A stretch of DNA of 64,000 nucleotides from Rhytidiadelphus loreus (lineage: Eukaryota; Streptophyta; Bryopsida; Hypnales; Hylocomiaceae). Positions 34,764 to 48,246 of the stretch are shown in pieces. Each line of letters opens with the position of its first letter. Within the stretch, counting starts at the first letter, position 1. The stretch covers positions 23,912,760-23,976,759 of the forward strand of contig OX344762.1 of assembly GCA_947034895.1 (NCBI GenBank), written 5' to 3'. Made by a program: the position numbers and the translations under genes. The notes below the pieces were generated by a model that did not search any database, was not told where the DNA came from, and saw only the letters and a list, made by a program, of their open reading frames with translations.

Positions 34764-37623
34764 TACTCTAAAATCTATGTGACAATTGCCAAACTACCAA
34801 AGCCTTAATGAGATATCTAAATATATTAGCATTCATTATTACACAATTTTACCTCATTATTCTAGATGAATTTTTACTTTATGAGGATTTCAAATAATTT
34901 TTGCATATGTGGTGCAAAACTCTAATTTCTTTGGGATTCCAACTTTTTTACTCTTTGAGCTCTTTCCATATCTCCCATCTTTCATGCTTCATCACCCTTG
35001 GTGTTTACAAATTGCTTTAGTTATAGTTTTCACAATCTTCTAGTCCTTTAATTAAGATATTGTAACTAAACAATTGTGGGTTGTGAGTACTTTTGGTGCA
35101 CTATTAATTTTTGGATTTTGATTTGCCTTGTATTTCTTTAGGACACAATCAAGTGTATTCATAGTATAAGGAACTAGTCTTAGTGTGACTAATGCTTAAT
35201 TTTTCTAAATTATCATGCTTTACATATCGATTTTGTAATCAATAGAATTCATAATGCAACATACACGGTTGTTGTAAATATTATATTGCAATCTATAATA
35301 TACCAAAATTTCAACAAATTTTGATGATTTTTAGTACTCCAAAAGGACTAAAACATGAGTGAAATTGGTGCTTAATTAGTACAAAAATCTATAGATTATG
35401 AAGATGTCTTTTCTTCAAATCTATATAAAGTGAAGATTTGTTTTGCCTATGGATTCAAAAAGACATCTTTAATATGGGCGTCTTTAGCTCCTTTAATTGT
35501 AAATGCATCCAATGGTAATGTTTTCATGTTGTACATGGTGAACAATGATGTGCATTTTCTACTAAGTGATGTTGATGCTTTGATCCTAAATCAAGTAGAA
35601 ATTCTTTAGATTTTCAATTTAAAGTTTTCATGTTTCACTTTATGTCAATTATGTATATCTATGCATTTTTTTGGTTCAAATATTATTTGTTTATTTCAAA
35701 AAGTAATAGAATTTAGAAGTATCATCTTCAAAGGTGTTGTGTTTTCATCTTCTAATCACTATCCCCTGAAAAGAGAGGAACATTTCTTGTTCAATTAATT
35801 AGCCCCCCCCCTTCCTCCAAAAAATTACTAGTCATTGATTGTTTTTGAAAAAAAATAAAAAAACCCTTCTTTGCCGTTGATCCTGATACAAATATTATGA
35901 TACCGTATGTATATGGATACGGAAAACAATACGGATTATCCCATATTGATTGTCAAATGACTTCATTTTCAAAAATTACAAGATTGAGGGGGGTATTGGG
36001 ATTTTGAGATTTTCTGATCAAATTATTTTTCAGGACCCCCCCTTCCCAAAAAAAATGAGGGGTTTCAAAAAATAATTTGATCTGGAACTTGTTCCTCACT
36101 CTCCACTCAAAAGACAGCCTTACAATCTTTCACAGTGTGATCAAAAGATGCAATAGCTGCATCCAATTGTTTTCATTTTCTAGTCACAAATATTCTGTCT
36201 ATTAATTTAACAATATTATACTATAAATTATAAGTAATTTTTTCATGAACTATTAGTACTTGTCTAAAAATGAACTATAAGTAAAGCAGTTGAAAGTTGT
36301 GATGGTAGAGCCGTAGAGGTTTAGTTAGTTCTATTGTGACAATGTACAATTTGATGCAAAAAACTAAGATCTTTAAACTAACATAGTGTAATTAAAAAAT
36401 ATTATGATTCTTTTTTAATAAATATTAGACACACCTATAATGCCCCATTTAAAAAATTAGTTAGCAATTGGGTGTGCAAAATTAATTGAAGGACATCGTA
36501 TATCCCCTAATAAAATAACTTTTGGACAAGTGTAGATGAAGAATTTAATAAGAAATACCCTTGAAGAAAATATTTCTTGTTAAAATTTCTATTTACTTCT
36601 AGTTTTCCAAATATCTACAACCACTACAAAGTGTCTTTGGGTCTTGACAAGGATGTCACATCAAGTGGTTAGGAGTCACTTTTGGTATATCCATTGGATG
36701 AATAGATGAAACAAGATGGATAGATGGTCTAATCAAATATGGACTTTAAGGATTTTGAGTACAAAAAAACTTATAATTTGTAGTATAATATTATTAGTTG
36801 TTGTAAGATAGATCTTTTTCAATAGTTTAACATATCAATGACCACCACATCACATAGGAGAGGCATTTTTTAGGCAGTCAACTTTTTGTTGACTAGAGAG
36901 GCTCCATCTAAATAGGATTGTCGAATGAAAGTATGGGTGCCTTAATTTACTGAAAATTCTGAACGGATTTTTTAGAAGTTTACAATTAAAGGTTCCTTGG
37001 AAACCTTCAAATAATAAAAAGACTTTTAAAAACTTTCCAATACATTGAAGCAACAAATACCAAGAACATCAAAAAAAAATTGAAAACTTTAGGTATTAAT
37101 TTAAGATTGTTGATCTAATAAACAATATCTTTTTGCACCAATCCTTTTTTTTTTTTTTTATTGTCTTGTAATTACAAATACATTTTTGTACGGAATTGAT
37201 TTCTATAATTATCCTTCAATATTGAAAGGTTTCAATGAAATATAATAGTTTTGAATCATCGTATAATGATGAAAGTTATGAAGATTTTTTTGTTGGCAAT
37301 TATGGCACCTATTTAAAAATAAAAGTGATATTTCAAGTTCTTTCAAAATCTTTTTGGAATCCTCTTTTAGTATATTTGAAGAAAAAAAATCAGGATGTAT
37401 ATTGTTTAATATAATAATTTTCCTTTTTGGATTGGCATTTTTCAATAGACAAGTGAGTAAATAGATTTAAACAATTAAATGCGTATTTTCACCTTGGCCT
37501 TTCTATTTATTATTCAATTAGAAATAAAACGTCTTTTTGCTGTAAAATGTTTTTTTAATATTTTCCATTCATCTTCAAATATAAAATAAATTAAAAATTG
37601 ATTTGAAGACATGTTTTATATAT
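34764..37623. other. AT-rich gene-free stretch
   Basis: No supported gene. C-runs and G-runs at 35807-35816, 35987-35993 and 36032-36043 stand out from the AT background. Confidence 0.5.
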
Positions 37624-38545
37624 TTAACCCCTAAAAGACAAAGGCCTTTTTTCTGTCAAAAAACACTCAAAACTGCCATTTCTATAGCAAAGAGTAAAAA
37701 AAATTGAAAATTGTTTTTTTCCCACACCTAACCATAGAATCTTACACCTTACTAGTATGAGAATGTATGGAAAAAATTTCAGAATTTTTCACCATACAGA
37801 CTGCAAGATATCTGCGTTTAAAATGAAAAAAACAAGTTTTCAGCACATTGCGGGAATAAATTTTTTGACTTTGAACATTTTTAACTTGAATTTTTTGCAC
37901 TATAGAGTTTTGAGCTTTAAATCATTATAGTAGAGAATTGAGTCTAGGGAAAAAAAAGGGTTTCAAAAAAACTTAATTTTCATTCTTAAAAAAATTGTAG
38001 AATAGAAGTAGATACGAGATTGAATGAAAATCTATTTTATTAAATATCTAAGATAGAATTATAATGCACTAATCCCCACGGTGAGATTGTTCTAGCAAGC
38101 AAACTAAACCATCTGGAACTTTTGTTTTTTTAAATTGTCAAAATTGCATTAAAAAATAAATCCTACAAGTTATTTTTTCAAGAAGATGCTCTAATTGCCC
38201 AAAAAACAAGATTGTCCATAACTTTCTCATAAAAAAGTCCAAATGAAATGAATCAAAGCTTTCCAGATAGAAAAAAAATATAATCTACGAGGAAAAAAAA
38301 ATTAGAAAAAAAAATTCAAATATTTGCAAATTTTTTTTGCTGCCCGGTCTCCCCTGTTTTGAGCTATATGGGCATAACTTTTGTTCTTGGGCACCGATTG
38401 GAAAAAAAATGATATTCTCATATAGGTAATCAGTTTTTCTATCTTCAAAAAAAGTTTTAAAAAATCAGGAGAAAAATTCAGCCCATAGGTACCTGCCCGA
38501 AATCCATTTGTCCCCTCAAAGGACACTTGGTCCTTTAGGGGTTAA
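37624..38545 (+). mobile_element. TTAA-flanked non-autonomous element, copy A (uninterrupted)
   Basis: TTAA+CCCCTAAAAGACA on the left, GGTCCTTTAGGGG+TTAA on the right; 922 bp. Just inside the right end is a subterminal TTTGTCCCCTCAAAGGACA hairpin-like motif. It is the cleanest copy of the long family and serves as the empty-site reference for the nested insertions in copies C and D. No coding capacity. Confidence 0.9.
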
Positions 38546-39228
38546 AACTTGTGGAATATGACAATCAACATTGAATATCCAATACTTTGCCACTAAGTTG
38601 GAAGAAAATGTCAAAAAGGGAACCGTGCAAAATGATCTTCAAAAACAATCTTTAGGATCAAATAATCATAATCTTTACAACTTGTTATCAAATGTAAGAA
38701 TGATTGTAAGAATACATAACCTATTTGTGTAGTATTCAATATTTTTAAAATACTTTAAAATTAAAAAATATTTTATATAAATATATAAAAGACATAGTTG
38801 ATGATAAGAAGTTTAAAAAGATCGAGCCCTAAAAAGATCAAGTCTAGAATAATTCTCTATGTAAAAAAACTAAGAGATGCAAGATTTCCAAATTATACAT
38901 ATTTTGATATTTTGATTTTTAAAAATAGAAAATAATTCAAAAAATAAAATAAAATTCTATGAAGATGTTGATGCACCAATAGATTTGCTAAACTCATTTT
39001 TCCATATTTAAAAATGGATACTAAAGCAAGAATAATTTGTAGGCATATATTATGTACAGAAGTAAATTTCTTAGAATTGTTTGAAGTTTTGAAGTAGAAT
39101 AGAAACTAGTCTTAGAAAGCTTCATTTTGTTATTTATATTAAAAAAAATTAAAATGATTTTGAATGTCCAAATGAGATTTAAGACTAAAAGCTGAAATTC
39201 TAAAATACATTATAAATTACTATACACT
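38546..39228. other. AT-rich gene-free stretch
   Basis: No supported gene. The part at 39065-39220 has a diverged relative near 46390-46520 (GAAACTAG...TTAGAAAGCTTCATTTT). Confidence 0.5.
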
Positions 39229-40805
39229 TTAACCCCTCAAGGCAACAACTTTTTGACATGGAGGTTTTCAATGAATTGTCCCACTTTGATATTGTTTTGC
39301 ATATGGATGTGGTTGAATTTTTTAATTTTAACCACTTAAAAGTAAAGACTACTTTGTTTATTATACATGGGATTAATTGTGCAAAATTTTGACACTTGAA
39401 TTTTAGATTATAACAATTTTGGATGATCAACTTTATAGGCAAAAAATGAAGCTCTTGGGAAAGAAAAATTATAATTATGCTTTTTTACCCCCCCAAAAAA
39501 ATTGTACTGGAATCTTAGGCAAGTGTGTTATTTTTTTATTCTAAAAATTGGAAAATAAAAATTCTCTCAAATTTGTACATATTTTCAAATAGAAGGAGTA
39601 GAAAGCCAAAACTATTCAAATTGAATCCTACAAAATTAATTAATTTTTAATATATGCGTAAATTTTTGAAATTTAATAATTGATATTATTAGTATATTGT
39701 TTGGAATATCTTCCAAAAAGTTGGAATCATTCTAATTATTTTGTGTTCTTAATCACATGAAATTAACCTTTTGTTTTTAAAATAGATGAAAATCTCCAAA
39801 CCCATTTTGTTTTTGTCCAAGAAAACATTTTTTTCCATCCCTACTAAGATAAACTTGCCTACGATAGGCAAACCAAATAATGTAGACATGTGGAAACACC
39901 CCCATTAGAGTCTTACATCAACCCATTTCAGATTTTAGCTAATAAATGATATTAGAACTTCATTAGGGTGATTAGTGGCCAAAATCAATGCCTTGGGAGA
40001 TGGTCATGGAGTTATTAGAGACTGTTATAGGAACCTTACACTTTTTAGTGTAAACTTGTCAAACAAAGTTATTTTTTATTTCTTCAATAACTACAAAAGA
40101 AAGGGGTGTTTTAAATATAGTCCTAGAGATATGATACTAAGTAATGACCTTTATGTAAATTTTTACTAAAAATCTACATGAAGGTCAATACTTAATATCA
40201 TATCTCTAGGACTATATTTAAAAACACACTTAAAACGCCCCTTTTTCTTGTAGTGAATGTCATGGCCATATTAGGAGATCTAGTATCCAGGATAGAAAAT
40301 GTTATGATTGATTTAGGTGGTAAGATGGCCATCATGGAAACACTTTGGGCTAATTTGGAGTAGTCTATAGACTCTTTTGAGCTAATTGGGCAGCACACTT
40401 CCAAAATTTATAGGAAATTCATACTTTGTCTAAAAAATACAACCTCAGTTGAATGATGTCATCATTCCTCACATTTGTCTTTGTGTGGAAAAAAATCTGA
40501 ATTTTTTGGCAAATTGCAATACATCAAACCACTCATTCTGACTGTCATAGGCAAGTTTACCTTATTCCTTTCATTGAAAAACATTGTGTTTGCTTCCTTT
40601 TTCTATAAGACTACATTTCCTAAATAAAATTTTAAATACCTCTCACATTCAAATTTTGAAAATAAAAAATGCAACAAGTATATAAAATTGTTACTCTACA
40701 AGATCATAGTCTACAAAATATTGAGACTTGCTTCACCCTACCAAGAATTTGCCATTGAAAATTTGAAGAGGACACATTATGTCGTCTAGGTCCTTGAGGG
40801 ATTAA
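39229..40805. mobile_element. Probable long TTAA-flanked element with a nested CACTA MITE
   Basis: Ends TTAA+CCCCTCAAGG and CCTTGAGGGA+TTAA are inverted repeats of the same terminal type as the other TTAA elements. The interior does not resemble the 900-bp family, so this would be a separate subfamily or a coincidence of ends. A CACTA-type MITE sits at 40089-40255. Confidence 0.6.
40089..40255. mobile_element. CACTA-type fold-back MITE with AAT target duplication
   Basis: The right end reads CTTTTTCTTGTAGTG (reverse complement CACTACAAGAAAAAG, a common plant CACTA end). The left end AACTACAAAAGAAAGG is the same with a first-base change. AAT flanks both sides (40086-40088, 40256-40258). The arms then pair over ATATAGTCCTAGAGATATGA and GACCTT, so the 167-bp unit is almost entirely a hairpin. 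Confidence 0.88.
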
Positions 40806-41753
40806 TGCAAAGTTTTCTACATCAACTAGCTTTATATAGAATAAATCCTTCACACCTTGCTTTGGGCATTGGCTTTGCTCTCATTCTAAAAAGAGAGCTT
40901 TGCCCTTGGTTTGAGGCATGCATTCATTCCTCAAACCTACTTTTAACCAACAACCTCATGAAATTAAGTAGGCCACAAAGCATAGCCTATTTTTCTACTA
41001 ATCAGTGAAACAAAGAAATAAAATAGAGACCTATTTTTTTCCTTGTTTGCATAACCAACAGAGGGCTATGCATCTTTCCAAAATACAAGCAACATTTTCT
41101 AGATGTCATGAAGTAGTTTTATTGTTTTGTGCATCTAGCCCATCTATGTAAACCTTTATATAATCTTTATATAATGTTGCATTTTATGAGCTTTTGAATT
41201 AAAAAATCCACATAGAAGCTAAAAAATAACTAGTATAACATTATACGGAGTATTAAATCAATGTACCATTAACAAAGTCAAACACAAAAATTTAAATAAA
41301 ATCACCCAATCTCAAGTATGAAGAACTAAAACTGTTTGATCGTTTACAAATTATTTTTTGGACATGTTAATAATAACATATCCAATCCTATAATAATAGA
41401 GCCCATGACCACTTAGTCAAATGTTAAAGTTGATTACATTGTGTTCTCACTTTCCAAGATCACATGTCATCAATAAACAAAAAATTTAGACTTTTGGTGA
41501 TGATTTAAGAGAAGTGAAAATTCATATCTATTACAAAATGTGCTCGTAAAATCTAAAAATTTCATTGCAAGTGTACATTTCAAATATAAAATATTGGAAT
41601 ACAACCCACGTCATTCTATATTAGAATATAAGTAGACCATGGAAACTATACCGTAGTGCCTAAGTTCAAATTGCAATAAAATATTTAATTTTTGGAGTTT
41701 TTGGAAATTTTGAATCAAATTAGACTCTATACTTGATTAACTTAATTTCAATA
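40806..41753. other. AT-rich gene-free stretch
   Basis: No supported gene or RNA gene. Confidence 0.5.
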
Positions 41754-42104
41754 CACTAATAATGGTATTTAGTGTTATGTTACTATTAGTGCTACCTGAG
41801 CTTTTACTACACCTACTCTAAATTTCAACACAATCTAATTACTTGAGTTTTTAAATTTCAATTGGTTTGCATTTAGTTTTGTGTTCACAATCCTTCAATT
41901 CATATATTTAGGTTTACAATTTTTTCATGACAATTTGATGAAATAATATGTAACACTAAATGTAATTTTGTAAAAAATTTATATCCAATAGTTGACAAAT
42001 AGTGTCTATGTTGACATTTAGTGTTGACAACATTAGAAGGATTGTTGACATTTAGTGTTGTATTTCGTAATTAGTGTTGCAAACACTAAATACCATTATT
42101 AGTG
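41754..42104. mobile_element. TA-flanked MITE with CACTAATAATGG ends
   Basis: CACTAATAATGGTATTTAGT on the left is repeated inverted at the right end (ACTAAATACCATTATTAGTG). TA lies on both sides (41752-41753, 42105-42106). 351 bp, with further internal copies of TTTAGTGTT. The TA flanks argue for a mariner-type element in spite of the CACTA-like first bases. Confidence 0.85.
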
Positions 42105-42502
42105 TAGTTGTACTCAAATTAAAAATCAACGTTTTCATGGGTGAAATTCAGATCTAGAGATAGAAGCTGGAAATTAAAATATTGGAATACACTAAAAAAG
42201 ATATCTTCTGCAATTCGTAATTTAAGCATCTTCTATAGAATGATCAGCAATACCTCAATGAGGAAATCTCCACCACTACCCGTTACAAACACACTCAAGG
42301 AAGTCTAAAAAACATGGATAGAAAAACCCAGTTCTACACCCTCTAATGTTTTCATTTGAAATCATTCATAACCTTAACGCCTCCAGCGATCTCGCAGGGT
42401 TAAGGTCGAAAAGAAACCCTAGTAATGAGCCATGCCAAATATCTCATAGCTCCTAGAACTCAGTCAAGTGAGACAAGAGAAGGTGAACTCTGTTCTCTCA
42501 AA

Positions 42503-45500
42503 CTAGAGAAGATCAAAAAAGTATTCCAAGCCTTGGCCTATTTCCCAAATCGAAATCCCTGAGCCCACGTGGTTGGCTGTCTTGAGCCTGGCCGATACAG
42601 AATTCAAAGTGGGATAAAACACCACATGCTGTGCGTCTTCACCATCATACAGGAAGTAGTGCTCCTCAAACCGTTCATCCCAGGTAATACTAGGCTTGTA
42701 CTTTTCAAGCAATGCAACATACTGGTGACCGATAATGGGACCCCCACCTGTTCACAGACGCAAATGCTTGATTTCAAAAGTCCATTGCATAAAATGATTA
42801 ACCAGTTCTAGCAAGGTCCCTTTGCCTCCTAAAAAAAATACGGACCCTTACCAGTGAGGTGTCAGTGGTCAATTTCATCAAATACCTCCTCAAGAGTAGG
42901 GGAAGGGATATTCCATCCTCAAGTGAGAGGACCAGGGGAGGAGATCTTTGGATTACAGGATGTTGTATGATACGGAGTATTGCGGCAGTTAAAAATGACA
43001 ATTCAAGGCAATAAGCTTGGGAAAACTGAATGGGCTTGAGTTGCATACCTTGAGGAAGAGTGTAATCGTTGCCATAAAAGTTCAATCCCAATAGAACCTC
43101 AGGAGCAACATCGCTGTTCTCGTAAGTTGTTCGAAGAATTTGTAAGGTACTTTCGATCCAGGGAGCCGGAGCATTTGGACCTGGACGCCCCGGTCCTGAG
43201 AAATCATATGTCATGACTGAGAGGCCATCAATAGCATTCCCCAATACCGCCATATCTTCACGAGTAAAAGATCGTGCATTCTTGGAGTCAGTTGGTGGAG
43301 GTATGACGAAATGTAGCTGCATATTTCGTTCCTCACTCCCTGCGTTTGAAGCCTTCATAGAGTGCAGTGTCGTGCCAAGGGCATGCACAAATTCCAGAGC
43401 CTGCAATACAAAATATCAGAGAGTTTCTCTCTAATATATAACACTTGAGAATAGTCACGACGGCAGTATCCAGTGGAACACAAATGGAGCAATCTGGAAA
43501 TGACGGTAGAGGCTGAAGGGTAAGCGGGAATATAACCAAGCAAACTACACATGAGAAAACATGTAAAAGAAGCTAGACTACGAAAGATTTGCATACACAA
43601 AGGATTGACCATAGACCAACCTTCTGACGCAAATTCGGTTTGTCGAGGATGTTGTAGGCTGCCCACGCTGTCCAAGCTTCCAGCACAATTCCATCATACT
43701 CCATGTCCCTGTGACGAACTCATCATATAGTCGTCTAGATAGACTGATGGAAACATTGAGTCAACTTTGAAGGCTCCTAGCTGATGAAAGAAACCTCAAA
43801 CAATCTTCATTTCAGAATCGAGATATTAATTGTAACGTACTTGCACTCCGTTGCAATGAAGTCAATTCCCTGCTGTCGCTCTGCTGGATCCACCAACATG
43901 TCTAGAGGCCAGCCTTCCAGCACCACGCGAGGTACTATCTGTTCATGAATTGACACTGAAGGCGACCTTTTATCGTAAATCCAATGCAAACTTGGTCAAA
44001 AGAACAATTTAAAGGCTTGGATGAATATTACCGACCAGGTCAAAGTACCACAATATAAACGGTAGTCTGGATATGAAATAGAGAATGAGTGTAAACAACT
44101 ACAAGCTTTACCATGGGGTTGCCTCCTTGACGAACACCATCAATCCATTGCCTGTCCACATCATGCTTGCCAAGAAGCTCCATCCCGTCTTTCCCTCTGC
44201 ATTGCAGCGCCCGTAAGAATCTAGTCATGTGCTTGCCCTGCTTAAATGTAACTCTATTTTTAAACATAATGCCACTGCAAGATTTTGAAGCTGATGTGGT
44301 AGAGTCTCAATAGTTGAGAGGGGGACTAGAACCCATGACGATAGCCCTTCTTAAATGCACTTACCAAAAACAAATATTGGAAGGATTAGAGTTTGGATTT
44401 AAGTTAAAAATGCCATTCGCATTAGCATTATGTTAAGTAAAGGCAACCAAAACCAGTCATAAAAAATAACTTGCAAGTGGAGAGATACTAACTTGCACAT
44501 TATTTTTGATAACCACGTCCTTGATCGCCATTAATTACCAAGTTCAGAACAACCCTAGAAACCTTCTTCAAACCTAGAGGGAGATCAACTATAAAATATG
44601 GAAAGATTCCACCAGAGAGCGAACCTTTTCAGCTGATACCAAACAGGAGAAACATGCGTAAACTTGGCCCGAAATTTTTTGGCCATATCGTAGCCTAGAG
44701 AATTCCTGCCCGTTCAAAGCAGCATGATCAGGATCATTTAGGGCATGAGAGTAGAACATGAGATACACAGCGTCGATAGATCTGACAACAGTAACCACTT
44801 CATCAAACCTTAGGTATTTGGCTAGTGGACCTTTAGAGCAGTTCTGGTTCTCGATAGTCATGCCCACTGTTGCACTTTCCAGGAGACAGCGCACACATTC
44901 TCGACATTCAACGAAAGCAATCACTCAATTGGAGCTCCAACTCTTACCAAGGTGTGACATAGACCAGCACCGAGTTCAAAAAGTGCCGATGTCCAGCGTC
45001 TCTCCACGGCCTTCCATGTTCCTGAAATAGCTCGCCAACAAAAACTTGAGAAAACGGCATAATTTAATATTACGCAAAGTATTACGATGTGTCCAATTAA
45101 CCTAACCCCATTAAATTACTATATAAAGCATGATTTGATATGAACACAAAATGCTCGGATCAGTTCAATCTTCAAACGTAAGCGAGCGATACCATCCACA
45201 GACAGGGCACAAAAGAATGACCCGAAGAATGATCGTGCACTAGATTACAAATACGATGACCAGAATTTTTTGAGCCAATGCCATATTTGCCAGGATATGA
45301 TAATAGTATGAGCAATGTATGATGCTTCAAAGCCCAGAAAAGTGCGATGCTTACAGCGACAATTGAGTCCCAGGTGACATTGTGCGTGACAAGGCCCCGC
45401 TCTTGCACTGACAAATCGGCCATTCGCTGCTCGGGCTCGGACGGCTGCTCGGGAGGAGACGACGCCGGCTGCTGCCAGAAAATGAGACCACACAGGGCGG

Positions 45501-45675
45501 CCAAGAGGAGCAGGAAGGCGAACAAGAGGAACACAGTCTCCCATTCCACGACTTTGTGTTTCCGCTTCCTGCCAATAAACCTAGGATCCACCACATTATT
45601 GTCTTTCGCCACACTGCTGCCTCCTCGCTGCTGCTGCTGCTGCTGCTGCCGTCTCCTCCGCCCCGCATTCAGCAT
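42503..45675 (-). CDS. CHID1-like glycoside hydrolase 18 family protein, membrane-anchored, 8 exons
   Basis: Homologue of chitinase domain-containing protein 1, a GH18-fold carbohydrate-binding protein of the secretory/lysosomal route. Hand-joined exons: 45355-45675, 44948-45021, 44625-44705, 44112-44196, 43841-43938, 43621-43708, 43049-43400, 42503-42747; 1344 nt, phases all match, 447 aa. Residues 6-17 are Arg/Gln-rich, encoded by a CTG/CAG microsatellite. A hydrophobic helix at about 47-67 after a basic tail suggests a type II anchor rather than a cleaved signal. Then come YVTPW (128-132), [11 protein letters not shown] with [11 protein letters not shown] (133-158), YDGIVLEAW with the catalytic-position Glu at 230, MTYDFS (312-317) and a C-terminal WEIGQG (434-439). 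The usual GH18 DxDxE reads DGIVLE, so the Asp two residues before Glu is replaced, as in CHID1; chitinase activity is unlikely. The family is clear; the plant role is unknown. Confidence 0.94.
45631..45655 (-). repeat. CTG/CAG microsatellite encoding a polyglutamine run
   Basis: Seven consecutive CAG-type codons in exon 1 of the CHID1-like gene, giving Gln 10-16 after four arginines in the predicted cytosolic tail. Confidence 0.9.
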
Positions 45676-48246
45676 CTCTGACTGACTGCTTCAATCCACC
45701 TCCAATCGTCTCGTAACTTTGCTGCAGAATAAGAAAAAGAAAGCAAATCGCCTCGCTCCACCTCCAATTGTCTCGGGATTTTGCAAAAGATTGAGAAAAT
45801 ATGTCTCGAAATTCTATACCATAATATTATGCTCGCTCGATATCTGACGAAACTGCGACACCTTCTCGCTAATTTTCTCAACTCTTGAGTCTGCGATGGT
45901 CGAGGTTGAAGGGTCTCACGCTGAAGCCCTTTGGAGGCTGGTCCCCGCGCGCGGTCAAGAGGCGCCGTCTCTACTATGGTCATGGGGGGTCTTCTTTGGT
46001 TCCACTCCTGTCACCGTGTTAGGACTAGGTCCATGAATCCGCAATATCCTTCAATTTGTATGTTCCATTTTGGTATTGTATATGAATGATTTATTTTTAT
46101 TATTTTTTTCAAAAATGAAATCACAAGTATTTTATAAATAAATAAAAATTCAGATTTTTTTTTAAATGTCCTATGATTTTTTTGAAGAAAAAGTGAAGAA
46201 AATGCATATTGAATATGAAATATCCTCTTAAGTATAAATACCTCAACATAGGTGTGCATTAGAGTAAATTATACAAAATTATAATGTAAACAAAATTAAT
46301 GTAGTATTTTATGTTTTTAAAGTTGGTTATTAACTCTCAACTTCACATAGCACTAATGTACTCATTTTTAGGTTTTCATCGGAATTTTCAAGCAAGGTAG
46401 AAACTAGATTTGGAAAGCTTCATTTTTCTAGTTTGAACTCAAAATCAAAAGACCATCTTGGATGTCAAAATCAAGTTTTAAGAATAGAAAGTCAAAAGTA
46501 CTAAAATACGCTATTGACATGATTGGATATCTCATTTTTTCAAAATAAAAACCTATGTTGTATAATATAGAATACAAACTAATGTGGTTAGAACTCAGTG
46601 ACATGAATTTTTCATGAACAAATGTCAAGTCCTATTTTCGTTTGTCAAAAAAAAATTGGGGGTCCCCATTAGAGTTGCACGGTTAAATATAAAACAATAG
46701 GCTATAATTGTCAAGTCATCAATATGCAACTATTCATTGAACAAATGAATCCATGCATTTTTTGTTTCCATGAAGATTGTTGAAAGTCATTCATTGATCA
46801 CTTTTGGTCCTCAACATTCTAAAAGGATTAAAACGCATTAGAAAGCTAGAAAGGTTAATATTCATGAGTGTACAAGGGCAAACCTTGAAACATTTTTGGA
46901 TGCAATCTGAAGTAGAAACACCTAATTACAACATTTTTCATTTTCTAACACTAAAAAATGGCCTTGAATGAACACTTCCATAACTCAAAATCACTACATT
47001 TTTCAAAAGCAACCAAAGAGAATTGAGGAGTTTTTTGCAAGCAACCAATGAAAGTTGAGACATTTTGTGCTTCAAATGTGTCTATTCAAGGTGAGCCTAG
47101 TGTTATGTCTAATGTTAAGTTGAGAATATAAGCTATCATGTATTTTTAATTTTGAAAATTTCCAAAATAAATAATAGAGTGTCTGAAAAATACAAAACCA
47201 CTTGAAGTACATTTCTCTTGAGTTTGCTAGTAATCTCATCAAATTATTTTCAATTGGTCATTTGACCTTTCAAATAGTAGGACCAAAAAAATGTCTCTTT
47301 TAAGCCATTTTACCTTATGCAATGTTCATGTGTTCTTAGAATTGTTTTTAAAGCCTAAATCAACCCCCACAACAAAGTTTGCAATTCAAAGAAATTTTGT
47401 CTCGACATGGATTTTTACCATGTTAGCAATTGGCATACTTCATGGTTGGAGTGGTACTACTATCAATTCCAAATGTTCATAAACGAAACCCTCAACATGA
47501 AGATATAAGGGGGAATCACAATTTGAAGATCTCCCTTCTTCAAACTTGGTGAAAGACTAATATAGCAATGGATCATAGGATAATTGAACATGCTCACATT
47601 AGGGGGAGTCATAGTGCATTCAACAAACTTGATGAACTTTTGTACTCACCATTTTGAGTGGAAAATAAAGTTCAATGAACTAGTGATCCATTGCCATGTC
47701 AAGTATTCAACAAGTTTGATGAACTAAAGCCATCCCTACTAGGATTCCTCCTATCTTATTTCTTCTCTACTCAAAATGGTGAGTAAAGAAGTTCAACGAA
47801 CTCACTAAATGAACAGTGACTTCCCTTTATTTGTAACCAACACATACAATAGAACATCACCTCAGAAAAAAAGACCACCTAGCAACTTATATCATTACCA
47901 TGAAACAGATTGAATCATAATACCATTTTAACATTAACAATTATCAAAATACACGAACGCAAGTGTTTCTTCCAAATGCATAACTGCCAAATTTGAAGTT
48001 GACTAGGTATGATTTATCACATGTTTCTGTTGGCAATGAACTGCCTATGATACTCCAAGGAACAACACTCACTCCTTACCTTATACAAAGTGCATATATA
48101 TAAATGCCAAATGTTTACTTACAATGCTAAACCGGGAATAACCCACTAGAAGTAGTGATGGGGCCTCGTATGCATATAAAAGCACGAGGAGCAATGTTAT
48201 GACGTCGTACTATTCTACCCAGAACGTGGTAATCTCTTATTGAGCA
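45676..48246. other. Upstream region of the CHID1-like gene, then gene-free AT-rich DNA
   Basis: The first 350 bases (to about 46020) are less AT-rich and should hold the leader and promoter; I found no convincing TATA box. Beyond that there is no supported gene. Near 47560-47810 a loose inverted arrangement occurs (TACTCACCATTTTGAGTGG and CTACTCAAAATGGTGAGTA, plus two AACAA[AG]TTTGATGAAC copies), possibly a fold-back remnant. The last exon of the VPS26 relic was looked for here and not found. Confidence 0.5.

Noticed and set aside
41754..42104. CACTA-superfamily assignment for the element with CACTAATAATGG ends
   Set aside because: The flanks are TA on both sides and the 3-bp flanks do not match, so a TA-target (mariner-type) element fits better.
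44589..44924. 111-aa minus-strand frame as a separate exon of the CHID1-like gene
   Set aside because: Only 44625-44705 fits the CHID1 pattern, and in a different frame (NSLGYDM then THVSPVW). The long frame includes intron sequence.
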